A DNA stretch of 11,299 nt from Candidatus Binatia bacterium (lineage in GTDB: Bacteria; Desulfobacterota_B; Binatia; UBA9968; JAJDTQ01). Below the pieces are notes generated by a model. The model ran no database searches, was not told the origin of the DNA, and saw only the letters and a program-made list of their open reading frames with translations. Both the position numbers and the translations under genes were made by a program. The first letter of the stretch is position 1, and each line of letters starts with the position of its first letter. Shown in pieces: positions 1 through 8,254 of the stretch. Location: NCBI GenBank assembly GCA_022827045.1, contig JAJDTQ010000081.1, forward strand, positions 1-11,299. Reading direction: 5' to 3'.

Positions 1-128
1 CCTATGAGAAGCGGCGCATCGATCGCACCTTCGCCAACCTGAACCGGAAGGCCCGGACTCTCGGCTACCGGCTTGTCCAGGCCGCCGTCAACGAAGAAGT
101 ACCCAACGGCGCACCGGCAGCGGCTTAG
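1..128 (+). CDS. C-terminal tail of an unidentified protein, possibly a transposase (partial)
   Basis: An open frame enters from the left edge (first full codon at position 3) and ends at TAG 126-128, giving 41 residues. It starts YEKRRIDRTFANLNRKAR, continues TLGYRLVQ, and ends in an Ala/Pro-rich tail. The basic, helical look (R..RTF..LNRKA..LGY.LV) recalls the last residues of some insertion-sequence transposases, but this is resemblance only and no catalytic residue is visible. Its stop codon overlaps the stop codon of the convergent permease (125-127), and that permease lacks its expected C-terminus. This suggests a recombination or insertion junction here. It could equally be the end of an unrelated host gene. 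The coding frame is moderately sure; the identity is weak. Confidence 0.4.
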   Translation, partial: YEKRRIDRTFANLNRKARTLGYRLVQAAVNEEVPNGAPAAA

Positions 129-1702
129 TTACTCAAGAGATTGAAGATCAGGGTGGCGACGACCTCTGAGTTTCCGGTGTTCATCACCAGCGGCAGGGTC
201 AGGTCGCGCGCGGAGAGCATGCCGACCATCAACGCGGAGTAGAAGATCGCCGGCGCCATCAGGGGAAGAAAGATGCGACGGAACGTCTCGAGCATCGAGA
301 CCCCGGACACGTAGGCGGCCTCGTCCAACTCGAAGTGGATCTGCAGTGAGGCCGCGTTCATGGTCCGGGTGCAGTAGGCCAGCATCCGGGTCCCCATGGC
401 GATGGCCACCAGCCAGATGGTCCCGAACAGCGGGATCCAGTGATACATCTCGATGCCGATGAACTGGAACGCGACGCCGGTCACGATGGTGGGCACCGCC
501 GGCGCCAGGAACACGATGTTGTCCGCCCAGCGTGCCGTGCGGTTGCGGCTGCGTGTCACCACCCACGTGACGCTGGTGGCCAGCGACGCGGCCACGACGA
601 TGGCGCCCGCCATCAGGATCAGCGTGTGGCGAAGCGGCTCGCCGATCCACGCCAACGCGTCGCGGAAGCTGTCGAGGTTCACCGTATCCAGCGCCGCGAT
701 GGACGGCGGCTGGAAATAGGGCACCAGCGCCACCCAGACGATGGTGACGACCGGAATCCCGATGCTGACCGCCACCCAGACGCCGACCCAGAAATAGGCG
801 GCCCAGCGCCAGCGCCCCAGCGGCTGCGGCGCCGACGCCCGTACCTTGCCGCCCACCACCGCGTACTTCCGCGCCTGCTTGAGGAACCGGGCGTAGAACA
901 GGATGGCGACCCCGCAGATGACGAACAGCACCACCCCCGCCGCGCCCGCGAAGCCCAGGTTGGGCGGGCCGTCGGTCTCCGCGATGGCGTCGTAGATCCA
1001 CAGGACCAGCACGTCGCCGGGCATGCCGATGATGGCGACGAAGTCGAACATCTCGACGCCAAGCACGAAGTAGAAGATGCAAACCGCCACCATGCTGGGG
1101 CCCAGAAGCGGCAGCACGATGCGAAGCACCGTGTAGGTCTTGGATACCCCGCTGACCCAGGCGGCCTCCTCCAGGGATGCATCGAGGTTCCTGAAGGCCG
1201 GCAGCATCATGAAGACCCCGCCCGGGACCAGCACGATGCCCTGCAGGAAGCAGATCCAGGAGACCTGGTAGACGTCGAACAGCGCGCCGCCGGAAAACTT
1301 GGTCATCCCGAAAAGCGTGTTGACGAGCCCGGAGGTGGGATTGAACAGCCACACGTAGGACATGGCGGTGATGAAACCGGGGATCGCGAGCTTTGCCGTC
1401 AGCAGCGTGAACAGGCCGGTGCGGTACGGAAAGTCCGTGCGCGAAAGGAGCCAGGTGAAGGGAAAGGCGAAGATGAACATCCAGAAGACGGTGCCGACAC
1501 CGAGAAGGGCGGTCCTGCCGGTGACCCCGACAATGTGCTTCTGGGTGAGCAGCTCGACGTAGTTCGCGAACGTGTACTGTCCATCGACATCCTGGTCCGC
1601 GAAGCTGGTCAGGATATTGCCGCCGACCGTGACGCAGACCAGCGCCAGGCCGGAAATGGCCAGCAGGTAGACCCAGCCGATACCCAGCAGTCTAGCTCGC
1701 AC
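125..1702 (-). CDS. ABC transporter fused double-domain permease (FbpB/ThiP type), C-terminally truncated
   Basis: Inner-membrane channel subunit of an ATP-driven importer, 525 residues. Two permease units are fused, as in ferric-iron (FbpB) and thiamine (ThiP) transporters. Each has the EAA loop that docks onto the ATPase: EEAAWVSGVS at about 178-187 and DEAAYVSGVS at about 460-469. Hydrophobic helices run throughout, starting at about residues 7-27. I chose GTG at 1702 because GGGGAGGA lies just upstream and the 11-base overlap with the ATPase gene is normal coupling. An ATG at 1774 would add 24 polar residues and an 83-base overlap. The first half has about 100 residues after its EAA loop, including a final helix (about 251-274). 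The second half has only about 65 and stops at IFNLLSN, so the last helix is missing where the convergent frame ends. Substrate specificity cannot be read from the sequence. Confidence 0.88.
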   Translation of the reverse strand: MRARLLGIGWVYLLAISGLALVCVTVGGNILTSFADQDVDGQYTFANYVELLTQKHIVGVTGRTALLGVGTVFWMFIFAFPFTWLLSRTDFPYRTGLFTLLTAKLAIPGFITAMSYVWLFNPTSGLVNTLFGMTKFSGGALFDVYQVSWICFLQGIVLVPGGVFMMLPAFRNLDASLEEAAWVSGVSKTYTVLRIVLPLLGPSMVAVCIFYFVLGVEMFDFVAIIGMPGDVLVLWIYDAIAETDGPPNLGFAGAAGVVLFVICGVAILFYARFLKQARKYAVVGGKVRASAPQPLGRWRWAAYFWVGVWVAVSIGIPVVTIVWVALVPYFQPPSIAALDTVNLDSFRDALAWIGEPLRHTLILMAGAIVVAASLATSVTWVVTRSRNRTARWADNIVFLAPAVPTIVTGVAFQFIGIEMYHWIPLFGTIWLVAIAMGTRMLAYCTRTMNAASLQIHFELDEAAYVSGVSMLETFRRIFLPLMAPAIFYSALMVGMLSARDLTLPLVMNTGNSEVVATLIFNLLSN

Positions 1703-2861
1703 GAGCCGCTTCCTCCCCTGCGAGTCCGCCCTCGAGGCCTTCCAGGTCCAGACCGTCCGACGGCGCAACCACAACGGTTTCCGCCGGCGGGAAACGGAGA
1801 CGGATCGAATCCCCGCGGTTGATGGCCTCCCGGTGATGCCGCCTCACCCTGACCGGCTGGCCGCAGGACTCGACGGTATGCACGTAACCCTCGCCCACGT
1901 AGCTCGACGAGGCCACCGTGCCGGTGACAAGGTTGCCCGCGTCCCCCGAAACGTCCCCGCCGATCTCGATGTCTTCCGGGCGGATCCCAAGCATGCAGCT
2001 CGCGCCGGCGGCGAAACCGTCGCGGCTGGTCAATCGCGCGTCGAGCGGGCCAAAGGCCGTCTCCACGCGGGCCGTGTCCCCGTTGCCGCCCCGATAGACG
2101 GCCGGGAAAATGTTCATGTCGCCAATGAACCGCGCCACGAACTCGCTTTCAGGACGGTGGTACACGGCTTGCGGGTCGCCGATCTGGACGATCCGGCCCT
2201 CCGACATCACGGCGATGCGGTCGCCGGTCTCAAGGGCCTCCGCCTGGTTGTGGGTGACGTGGATTGTGGTCAGGTTGAGGCGGTGCATCAGGTCGCGCAT
2301 CTGGGCGCGGAGCCGGACCTGGAGCTTGAAGTCCAGGTTGCTCAGAGGCTCGTCCATCAGCAGGATGCGGGGCTGCAAGGCCAGCGCACGCGCCAGCGCC
2401 ACCCGCTGCTGCTGGCCGCCGCTGAGCGTGATGACCGGGCGTGCCGCAAGCGCGTCGAGCCCGAGCATCTCCAGCACTTCGCCGACGCGGTCCTGCACCG
2501 CGTCCCGCGCCATCTTGAGCCGGCCGCGGCGGAGCGGGAAGGCGATGTTCTCGAACACGTCCATGTGGGGCCAGATGGCGTAGGACTGGAACACCATGGC
2601 GATGGGACGCTGATCGGGGGGAACGAACACGCCTTTGCCGGCGTCGAATATGGGGTGGCCGTCGATGAGGATCTCGCCGGCAACGGGGCGTTCCAGCCCG
2701 GCGATGGACCGCAGCATGGTGGTCTTGCCGCAGCCCGACGGACCCAGCAGGACGAAGAACTCGCCCGCGGCAACGTCCAGGTCGATGCCGCGCAGGGCAT
2801 GCACGACGCTGTCTCGCAGTACGAACTTGGCCTCGAGACGCCTGGTCTGCAGCATCGCCAT
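1692..2861 (-). CDS. ABC transporter ATP-binding protein (FbpC/PotA/UgpC-like, with TOBE domain)
   Basis: Cytoplasmic ATPase that powers the adjacent permease; 389 residues, full length for an importer ATPase with a regulatory C-terminus. All nucleotide-binding motifs are visible: Walker A GPSGCGKT (40-47), Q-loop Gln92 in VFQSYAIWPH, signature LSGGQQQR (146-153), Walker B ILLMDEP (166-172), D-loop SNLD (174-177) and H-loop His204. Residues after about 255 (RPEDIEIG, then GEGYVHTVE) fit the TOBE domain of the iron, polyamine and sugar importer group. The start is ATG at 2861, with a second ATG two codons later; no strong ribosome-binding site is seen, so coupling to the hydrolase gene 24 bases upstream is likely. 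The 3' end overlaps the permease start. Family assignment is firm; the transported substrate is not known. Confidence 0.93.
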   Translation of the reverse strand: MAMLQTRRLEAKFVLRDSVVHALRGIDLDVAAGEFFVLLGPSGCGKTTMLRSIAGLERPVAGEILIDGHPIFDAGKGVFVPPDQRPIAMVFQSYAIWPHMDVFENIAFPLRRGRLKMARDAVQDRVGEVLEMLGLDALAARPVITLSGGQQQRVALARALALQPRILLMDEPLSNLDFKLQVRLRAQMRDLMHRLNLTTIHVTHNQAEALETGDRIAVMSEGRIVQIGDPQAVYHRPESEFVARFIGDMNIFPAVYRGGNGDTARVETAFGPLDARLTSRDGFAAGASCMLGIRPEDIEIGGDVSGDAGNLVTGTVASSSYVGEGYVHTVESCGQPVRVRRHHREAINRGDSIRLRFPPAETVVVAPSDGLDLEGLEGGLAGEEAARAS

Positions 2862-2885
2862 GGGTTCGGCTTTCGCGTCGGAGGC

Positions 2886-3898
2886 CTAGTTCGGGGGCTC
2901 CAGGACTCCTTCGTCCTGCAGTCTCTTGATGGTGGCCTCGGCGGTCTCGCGCGCGTCGCCGCCGGTGTCGCTGGGCATGAAGGTCTGCTTCTCGAACTCC
3001 CGGCCGAACAACTCCGACTTGACCTGTGCCGGGAAGTTCATGAAGACCTCGGTGCGGCGGCGACGCTGCCGGTCGAGATCGATGGTCGAGACCAGCACGG
3101 ATTCGCCCGCACCGTCGATCCTCGCGTCAACGTGGCCGAGATAGTTGACCACCGTGGAGCCGCCGCGCGTGGCCTGGGCGGCGCTGTACCGTCCGCTCAA
3201 CGCACCGGCGTTGGCGGAGGCCACGTAGACGAGGTTTTCGTAGGCGCGCGACCGGCGCACCTGGTCCCGCGTCTCGGCCATGGGGCCGTTGGTCTCGGTG
3301 GTCGGGTGCAACAGGATCTCCGCGCCGTGAAAGGTCAGGGCGCGGGACAACTCGAAGAAGTTCACGTCGTGCTCAACGATCATGGCGAGCCGCCCGTACG
3401 GCGTTTCGAGCACCGGAAACAGGGAGTCCTCTCCGTACCGCCGGACATACTCCGTGTAGACGTCGGCCGGACAGACGCTGGGGATCAACCCTTCCACGTT
3501 GTGCTCGTGGCACTTGCGGTAGCGCAGCTCCACCGTGCCCGACGGGCCGATGATGAAGCCCGAGGTGAACCAGACCTCCGGCCAGTCCGGATCGCGCTCG
3601 AAGGCGGCTCCCGCAACGTAGACCTGGTGCTCCCGGGTGAACTCGCCGATGAGGTCGGTTTCCGGTCCCGGTATCTCGATACAAACCGTCTTCCAGTCGT
3701 CCGCGGTGCGCTTGTGGTTGAAGCCCTGACACCAGGCTTCGGGAAACACCACCAGACGCGCCTCGTCCCGGACCACCGTCGCCTCCGCGATCTCGAGACC
3801 GCGCCGGAGGTTGCGGCCGACGACGTCGTCCCTGCGCGCCGGGTCGTCGATGATCTCGATGGACGACTGGATACAGGCGATCTGGAATTTTTCGGCAT
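2886..3898 (-). CDS. Carbon-nitrogen hydrolase (nitrilase superfamily) paralogue, catalytic Cys replaced by Glu, with apparent 5' frameshift
   Basis: Nitrilase-superfamily protein, about 337 residues if one base is restored. The fold is clear from FQIACIQ through VVFPEAWCQGF, LRYRKCHEHN, the GRLAMIVEHDVNFFE elbow and RRSRAYENLVYVASAN. Of the Glu-Lys-Cys triad, Glu54 and Lys129 are present, but the nucleophile position (Cys in the usual xCYD motif) is Glu176 in VEHD. This suggests a non-hydrolytic or regulatory role. The domain frame has no ATG, GTG or TTG start near its beginning. An ATG at 3898, two bases after the upstream stop, opens the wrong frame: inserting one A in the five-A run (plus-strand T run 3888-3892) gives the natural start MPKKFQIACIQ. 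Possible causes are a sequencing error, a real disabling mutation, or unusual recoding. Its closest visible relative is the gene just upstream. Confidence 0.8.
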
Positions 3899-3900
3899 GG

Positions 3901-5055
3901 TCAAGCCAGAGCGCGGTTCTGCCCTTCCGTGGGAGCCGCCGGCTCGTGTCCCTCCGGCGCCGCGTAGACCCCGTCCCGGAGATAACGCGCGATGACGTCC
4001 TCCGTGCTCTGCCGCGCCTCGGACTTGTGCGCGATGGGCTGCTCGAGCCAGCGGTTGATCCCGGTGGCCTGGTGCCGGGTGTATTCGCGCGCATAGATTT
4101 CGGTGCGTGACTGGACCAGGATGTTGTCGCGTATCTCCGCACGCCGCTCCCTGAGCGCCCTGAGGTCGATGGGGCCGATGGCCAGCGCCTCCCCGGGGTT
4201 GGGCGCTGCGCCGGCCACCTTGCCGTTGAAATCGACGATCTCCGATCCGCCGTGGGAACGGTGCAGGGGCGAGATTTCACCGTCGCGCCGCTCCTGGAAA
4301 TTAAGCCCCGGCGAGTCCGCGAACACGCCCCCCGACACCTGCGCGGCATAGCCGCCGTGATTGGAGGAGATGACGTACATGCAGTTCTCGTAGGCGCGAG
4401 TACGGCGGCTCATCTCCCACGGCTCCCGGTGCGGGCCATAGGGCTCGCCGGTGCAGTGCAGCAGGATTTCAGCCCCGTGCTGCGCGAAGATGCGCGGCAT
4501 CTCCGGGAAGTTGATATCGTAGCAGTTGATGAGCGCAAGCCGTCCGATCTCGGTGTCCACCACCGGAAAGAGCGCGTCTTCGCCGCCCTCGTTCTTCACG
4601 TACAGGTCGTAACAGCCGGTGGGCGTCGAATAGGTCGTATGCCCCTGGACGTCGGCGCCGTTGACCTTGCGGTAGCGCAGCAACAGGTCGCCCGACGGCC
4701 CGAACAGGTAGGCGGAGTTGAACCAGCGATTCGGGTAGGCCGGATCGTATTCCATGGTCCCGCCGGCGACGTAGGCACGGTTGATGCGCGCGAAGTTGGC
4801 CAGGGGTTCCAGCTCCGGGCCGGGAATCCGAAGAGCGATACGGGTCCACTCTTCCACCGACCGGACATGCTCGACGCCGGTCAGCGAGAACTCCGGCAGG
4901 ACATAGAGCTTTGCCTGGCCCCAGCGGCAGCTCACGTACTCCATCAGCGACAGGTAGCGGTTGACGTTCTCGCGGATGATGGCGTCGCGCCATTCCGGTT
5001 CCCGGACGTGACGGATAATGGTCTGAACGGCGACAGCCGTGTACTTGTCGATCAT
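3901..5055 (-). CDS. Carbon-nitrogen hydrolase (nitrilase superfamily; amidase- or nitrilase-like), triad intact
   Basis: Predicted cytoplasmic thiol hydrolase of 384 residues that would cleave a non-peptide C-N bond in an amide, carbamoyl compound or nitrile; the exact substrate is unknown. The catalytic Glu-Lys-Cys triad is complete: Glu55 in VLPEFSLTG, Lys130 in LRYRKVNG and Cys178 in LINCYDINFPE, followed by HGAEILLHC and the RTRAYENCMYVISSN strand. Length is close to aliphatic amidase or formamidase (about 340) plus a C-terminal extension rich in Glu, Pro and Ala. The start ATG at 5055 overlaps the monooxygenase stop as ATGA and has GAGGGAG just upstream; a longer upstream open frame is only read-through of the neighbour's DNA. 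It shares length, motif order and local phrases with the downstream hydrolase, consistent with tandem duplication. Superfamily is firm, function open. Confidence 0.92.
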   Translation of the reverse strand: MIDKYTAVAVQTIIRHVREPEWRDAIIRENVNRYLSLMEYVSCRWGQAKLYVLPEFSLTGVEHVRSVEEWTRIALRIPGPELEPLANFARINRAYVAGGTMEYDPAYPNRWFNSAYLFGPSGDLLLRYRKVNGADVQGHTTYSTPTGCYDLYVKNEGGEDALFPVVDTEIGRLALINCYDINFPEMPRIFAQHGAEILLHCTGEPYGPHREPWEMSRRTRAYENCMYVISSNHGGYAAQVSGGVFADSPGLNFQERRDGEISPLHRSHGGSEIVDFNGKVAGAAPNPGEALAIGPIDLRALRERRAEIRDNILVQSRTEIYAREYTRHQATGINRWLEQPIAHKSEARQSTEDVIARYLRDGVYAAPEGHEPAAPTEGQNRALA

Positions 5056-6224
5056 GCGTGAACTCCCTCTGCCTCCGCGGCCGGCGCCCCTTCTTCCAGG
5101 CCGAGACGGCGCGCCACGGGAAATACCTCGTCGCGGAGAAGGCTCATGGTCTGACGGACGCTCTCGTCGGGCACGTTGCCGATCTTGACGCTGAGATTGG
5201 TCACGCCGTGACCGAACTCCTCGTAGAGGCGCGTGATCTGCTCGATGGCCATGTCCGGCGTCCCGCACATGACCAGGCCGCGCTCCATCCGTTCCTCCAG
5301 CGAGAGCTGGTTGTGCGTCCGTAGCTTGGTCGTCTGGCGCTCGGCGTCCTGGTCGTCCTTGAAGTAACGGGTCTTCTGCACCACCAGCCGCTGGGCCGTG
5401 CGGATGCCGCCGCCCAGAACGTTGAAGAAATAGTCGTAGCCCCGGCGCAGGGTTTGGATCGCCTCGTCGCGGGTCGGGGCGACACAGCAGTTCATGGCGA
5501 GGATGATGTTGTGCGGCCGCGGTTCCCAGCCGAGCTTTCGCGCGTGTTCCCGGTAGACGTCGATGGAGTGGTGCGCGGTCTCGTAGTCCTGGACGCGCAG
5601 GACGCCCATGGTCGCCCCGTGCTCGGCGGCCATGCGCGCGGAGCCGTCGCTACTCGCCGACATCACGATCTCGGGGTGTGGCTTCTGGGCCGGCTTGGGC
5701 CAGATCGATACCGCGCGGAACTGGTAGTATTCGCCCTCCCAGCCGAACGGCTCCGGTTCGGTCCAGGCCTTCTTGATCAGCTCGATGGCCTCGTTCATGC
5801 GCCCGTACGACTCGCTGGGCGCAACGTTGTAGGCAACGTATTCGTGGGGGATTCCGCGCATGAAACCGGCGACCAGCCGCCCGCCGGAGATCATGTCAAG
5901 CATGGCGTATTCCTCGGCCACGCGGATCGGGTTGACGATCGGGACGATGTTCCCGGATTGCAGGATCATCGCCTTGGTGGTGCGCTCCGCGACGCAGGCG
6001 CCTATCAGGTTGGGATTCGGCATCAGCCCGTAGGGGCTCATGTGGTGCTCGTTGTTGCCGATCCAGTCGAAGCCGCAGTCTTCGGCGAACACCTTGGTGT
6101 CGATCCCGGCCCGGAAGATCCGCACGCCCTCCTCCGGGCTGAACTGCTTGTTGGCCACCGGCCAATCCTGCCCCACCTTCTCGACCCCGGTGTAGGGCAT
6201 GTGGTGCGTGTACGAGAATTTCAT
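5052..6224 (-). CDS. LLM-class flavin-dependent monooxygenase (bacterial luciferase-like)
   Basis: Predicted flavin-dependent oxidoreductase of the luciferase-like fold, using reduced flavin and oxygen (or F420 in some relatives) on a small organic substrate; 390 residues from ATG 6224. Family signs include the N-terminal strand MKFSYTHHMPY, DWIGNNEHHMSPYG (about 53-66), VNPIRVAEEYAMLDMISGGRLVAGFMRG in two consecutive stretches (98-124), the central VMSASSDGSARMAAEHG, and a C-terminal helix with MCGTPDMAIEQI. ATG 6224 was chosen because GAAGGAAG stands just upstream and the conserved fold begins there. A TTG at 6332 would add 36 polar residues without a clear ribosome-binding site. It is the first gene of the operon, and its stop overlaps the hydrolase start by 4 bases, so oxidation of the imported compound probably precedes or accompanies C-N cleavage (inference). 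Confidence 0.9.
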   Translation of the reverse strand: MKFSYTHHMPYTGVEKVGQDWPVANKQFSPEEGVRIFRAGIDTKVFAEDCGFDWIGNNEHHMSPYGLMPNPNLIGACVAERTTKAMILQSGNIVPIVNPIRVAEEYAMLDMISGGRLVAGFMRGIPHEYVAYNVAPSESYGRMNEAIELIKKAWTEPEPFGWEGEYYQFRAVSIWPKPAQKPHPEIVMSASSDGSARMAAEHGATMGVLRVQDYETAHHSIDVYREHARKLGWEPRPHNIILAMNCCVAPTRDEAIQTLRRGYDYFFNVLGGGIRTAQRLVVQKTRYFKDDQDAERQTTKLRTHNQLSLEERMERGLVMCGTPDMAIEQITRLYEEFGHGVTNLSVKIGNVPDESVRQTMSLLRDEVFPVARRLGLEEGAPAAEAEGVHA

Positions 6225-6415
6225 CAACACTTCCTTCAGGGGCCGCGGCCCGTTCCAATGAGAGAGGGAGAATTCTGGACAGTACGCATGGTGCGGATTT
6301 GTATCGTCCGCCAATGTCTCCTGGTTTGTCAACTACTAACCGAACGCGCGCGAAGCCCGGGGGTCGCTGCGCCAAGGCATTCACCAGCGGTCCCAAGCCA
6401 CTGCTTGCGGAAACG

Positions 6416-6453
6416 ATTCCGAATTGGACGGAGGTCCATTCCGAATTGGACGG
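6416..6453. repeat. Two exact 16-base direct repeats, 22-base period
   Basis: ATTCCGAATTGGACGG occurs at 6416-6431 and 6438-6453 with six bases (AGGTCC) between. The repeats are exact and outside any coding region. They could be transposase-binding sites of an insertion-sequence end, or operator-like iterons. Confidence 0.85.
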
Positions 6454-6463
6454 ACACTGACCC
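6416..6463 (-). mobile_element. Possible insertion-sequence end (IS21-like multiple terminal repeats)
   Basis: Two exact copies of ATTCCGAATTGGACGG (6416-6431 and 6438-6453) recur with a 22-base period and are followed by GGACACTGACCC (6452-6463). Read on the minus strand this is GGGTCAGTGTCC, then two copies of a GTCCAATTCGGAAT unit. Several short tandem copies next to a terminal TGTC-like end resemble the multiple terminal repeats of IS21-family elements; this is from memory of the family, not a match. No istA or istB gene is present, so at most it is a solo or relic end. It begins only 13 bases past the serS stop. Confidence 0.4.
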
Positions 6464-6476
6464 AAGGGCCTGTACC

Positions 6477-7882
<1,406 letters not shown>

Positions 7883-8254
7883 CTACGGTTCCGAAAAATC
7901 GAACGCGCGGCGGACGTGGCTGACCGCCGGCGGATTCGACCCCAGCGAAATGCCGACCACATCGAACTGCACGTCCCGATCATGTAAGCGGTGTCTGCTG
8001 AGGTAATGGAGCGCCACGCGCTTCAGCCGGCGCTGCTTGGCGGCATTGACCGCTTCCACCGGCGCGCCGGACGTGTCCACCCTGCGGGTCTTCACCTCCA
8101 CGAACACCACCGCGCGTTTGTCGAGAGCGATCAGGTCGATCTCGCCCAGGGGGCACCGGTAGTTGCGCTCGACGACGGCATAGCCCTGACGTTTGAGGAA
8201 ACGTGCAGCGAGATCCTCTCCGGCCTTGCCCAGGGACTTCCGCTCAGCGCCCAT
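7883..8254 (-). CDS. yraN: YraN/UPF0102 family predicted endonuclease-like protein
   Basis: Small protein of 123 residues, matching the usual length of about 120 for this widespread but poorly characterised family. It has the order of conserved blocks expected of the Holliday-junction-resolvase-like PD-(D/E)XK fold: GKAGEDLAARFLKRQGY (9-25), the GEIDLIA strand with Asp40, VVFVEVKTRR with Glu53 and Lys55, then VNAAKQRRL and the RRAFDFSEP tail. ATG 8254 is chosen because the family begins right there; the rnhB stop overlaps it by 11 bases. The upstream GGG touches the start codon, so initiation probably depends on coupling; in-frame GTG and TTG codons lie slightly upstream as alternatives. Position next to rnhB is the common arrangement in bacteria. 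Family call is firm; biochemical role unproven. Confidence 0.94.
   Translation of the reverse strand: MGAERKSLGKAGEDLAARFLKRQGYAVVERNYRCPLGEIDLIALDKRAVVFVEVKTRRVDTSGAPVEAVNAAKQRRLKRVALHYLSRHRLHDRDVQFDVVGISLGSNPPAVSHVRRAFDFSEP

Larger units (their letters stand above)
6225..6476. other. Non-coding gap between the operon and serS (leader plus insertion-sequence-like end)
   Basis: No credible gene lies in these 252 bases. It must hold the promoter of the minus-strand operon unless transcription reads through from serS. A TTGACA-like hexamer is present on the minus strand at 6332-6327, but no good -10 box sits 16-18 bases beyond it, so I do not call a promoter. A perfect 12-base palindrome lies at 6240-6251, just before the monooxygenase ribosome-binding site. 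The far end carries the 22-base-period repeats listed separately. Confidence 0.6.

Noticed and set aside
440..1822. Long plus-strand open frame opposite the permease and ATPase genes
   Set aside because: His/Asp/Arg-rich, low-complexity antisense shadow caused by high GC; no domain is visible and it spans two well-supported genes.
1833..3995. 720-residue plus-strand open frame opposite the ATPase and second nitrilase
   Set aside because: Composition is typical of the reverse complement of GC-rich coding DNA; no start signal or family motif.
3899..4349. N-terminal extension of the second nitrilase (ATG at 4349)
   Set aside because: The extension is a frame-shifted reading of the first nitrilase gene, Arg/Ser-rich and without domain signs.
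6225..6332. 36-residue N-terminal extension of the monooxygenase from TTG 6332
   Set aside because: Polar, unlike the family, and without a ribosome-binding site, whereas ATG 6224 has one.
6290..6332. Sigma-70 promoter for the operon built on TTGACA (6332-6327, minus strand)
   Set aside because: No acceptable -10 hexamer at 16-18 bases; the nearest TACAAA is 23 bases away.
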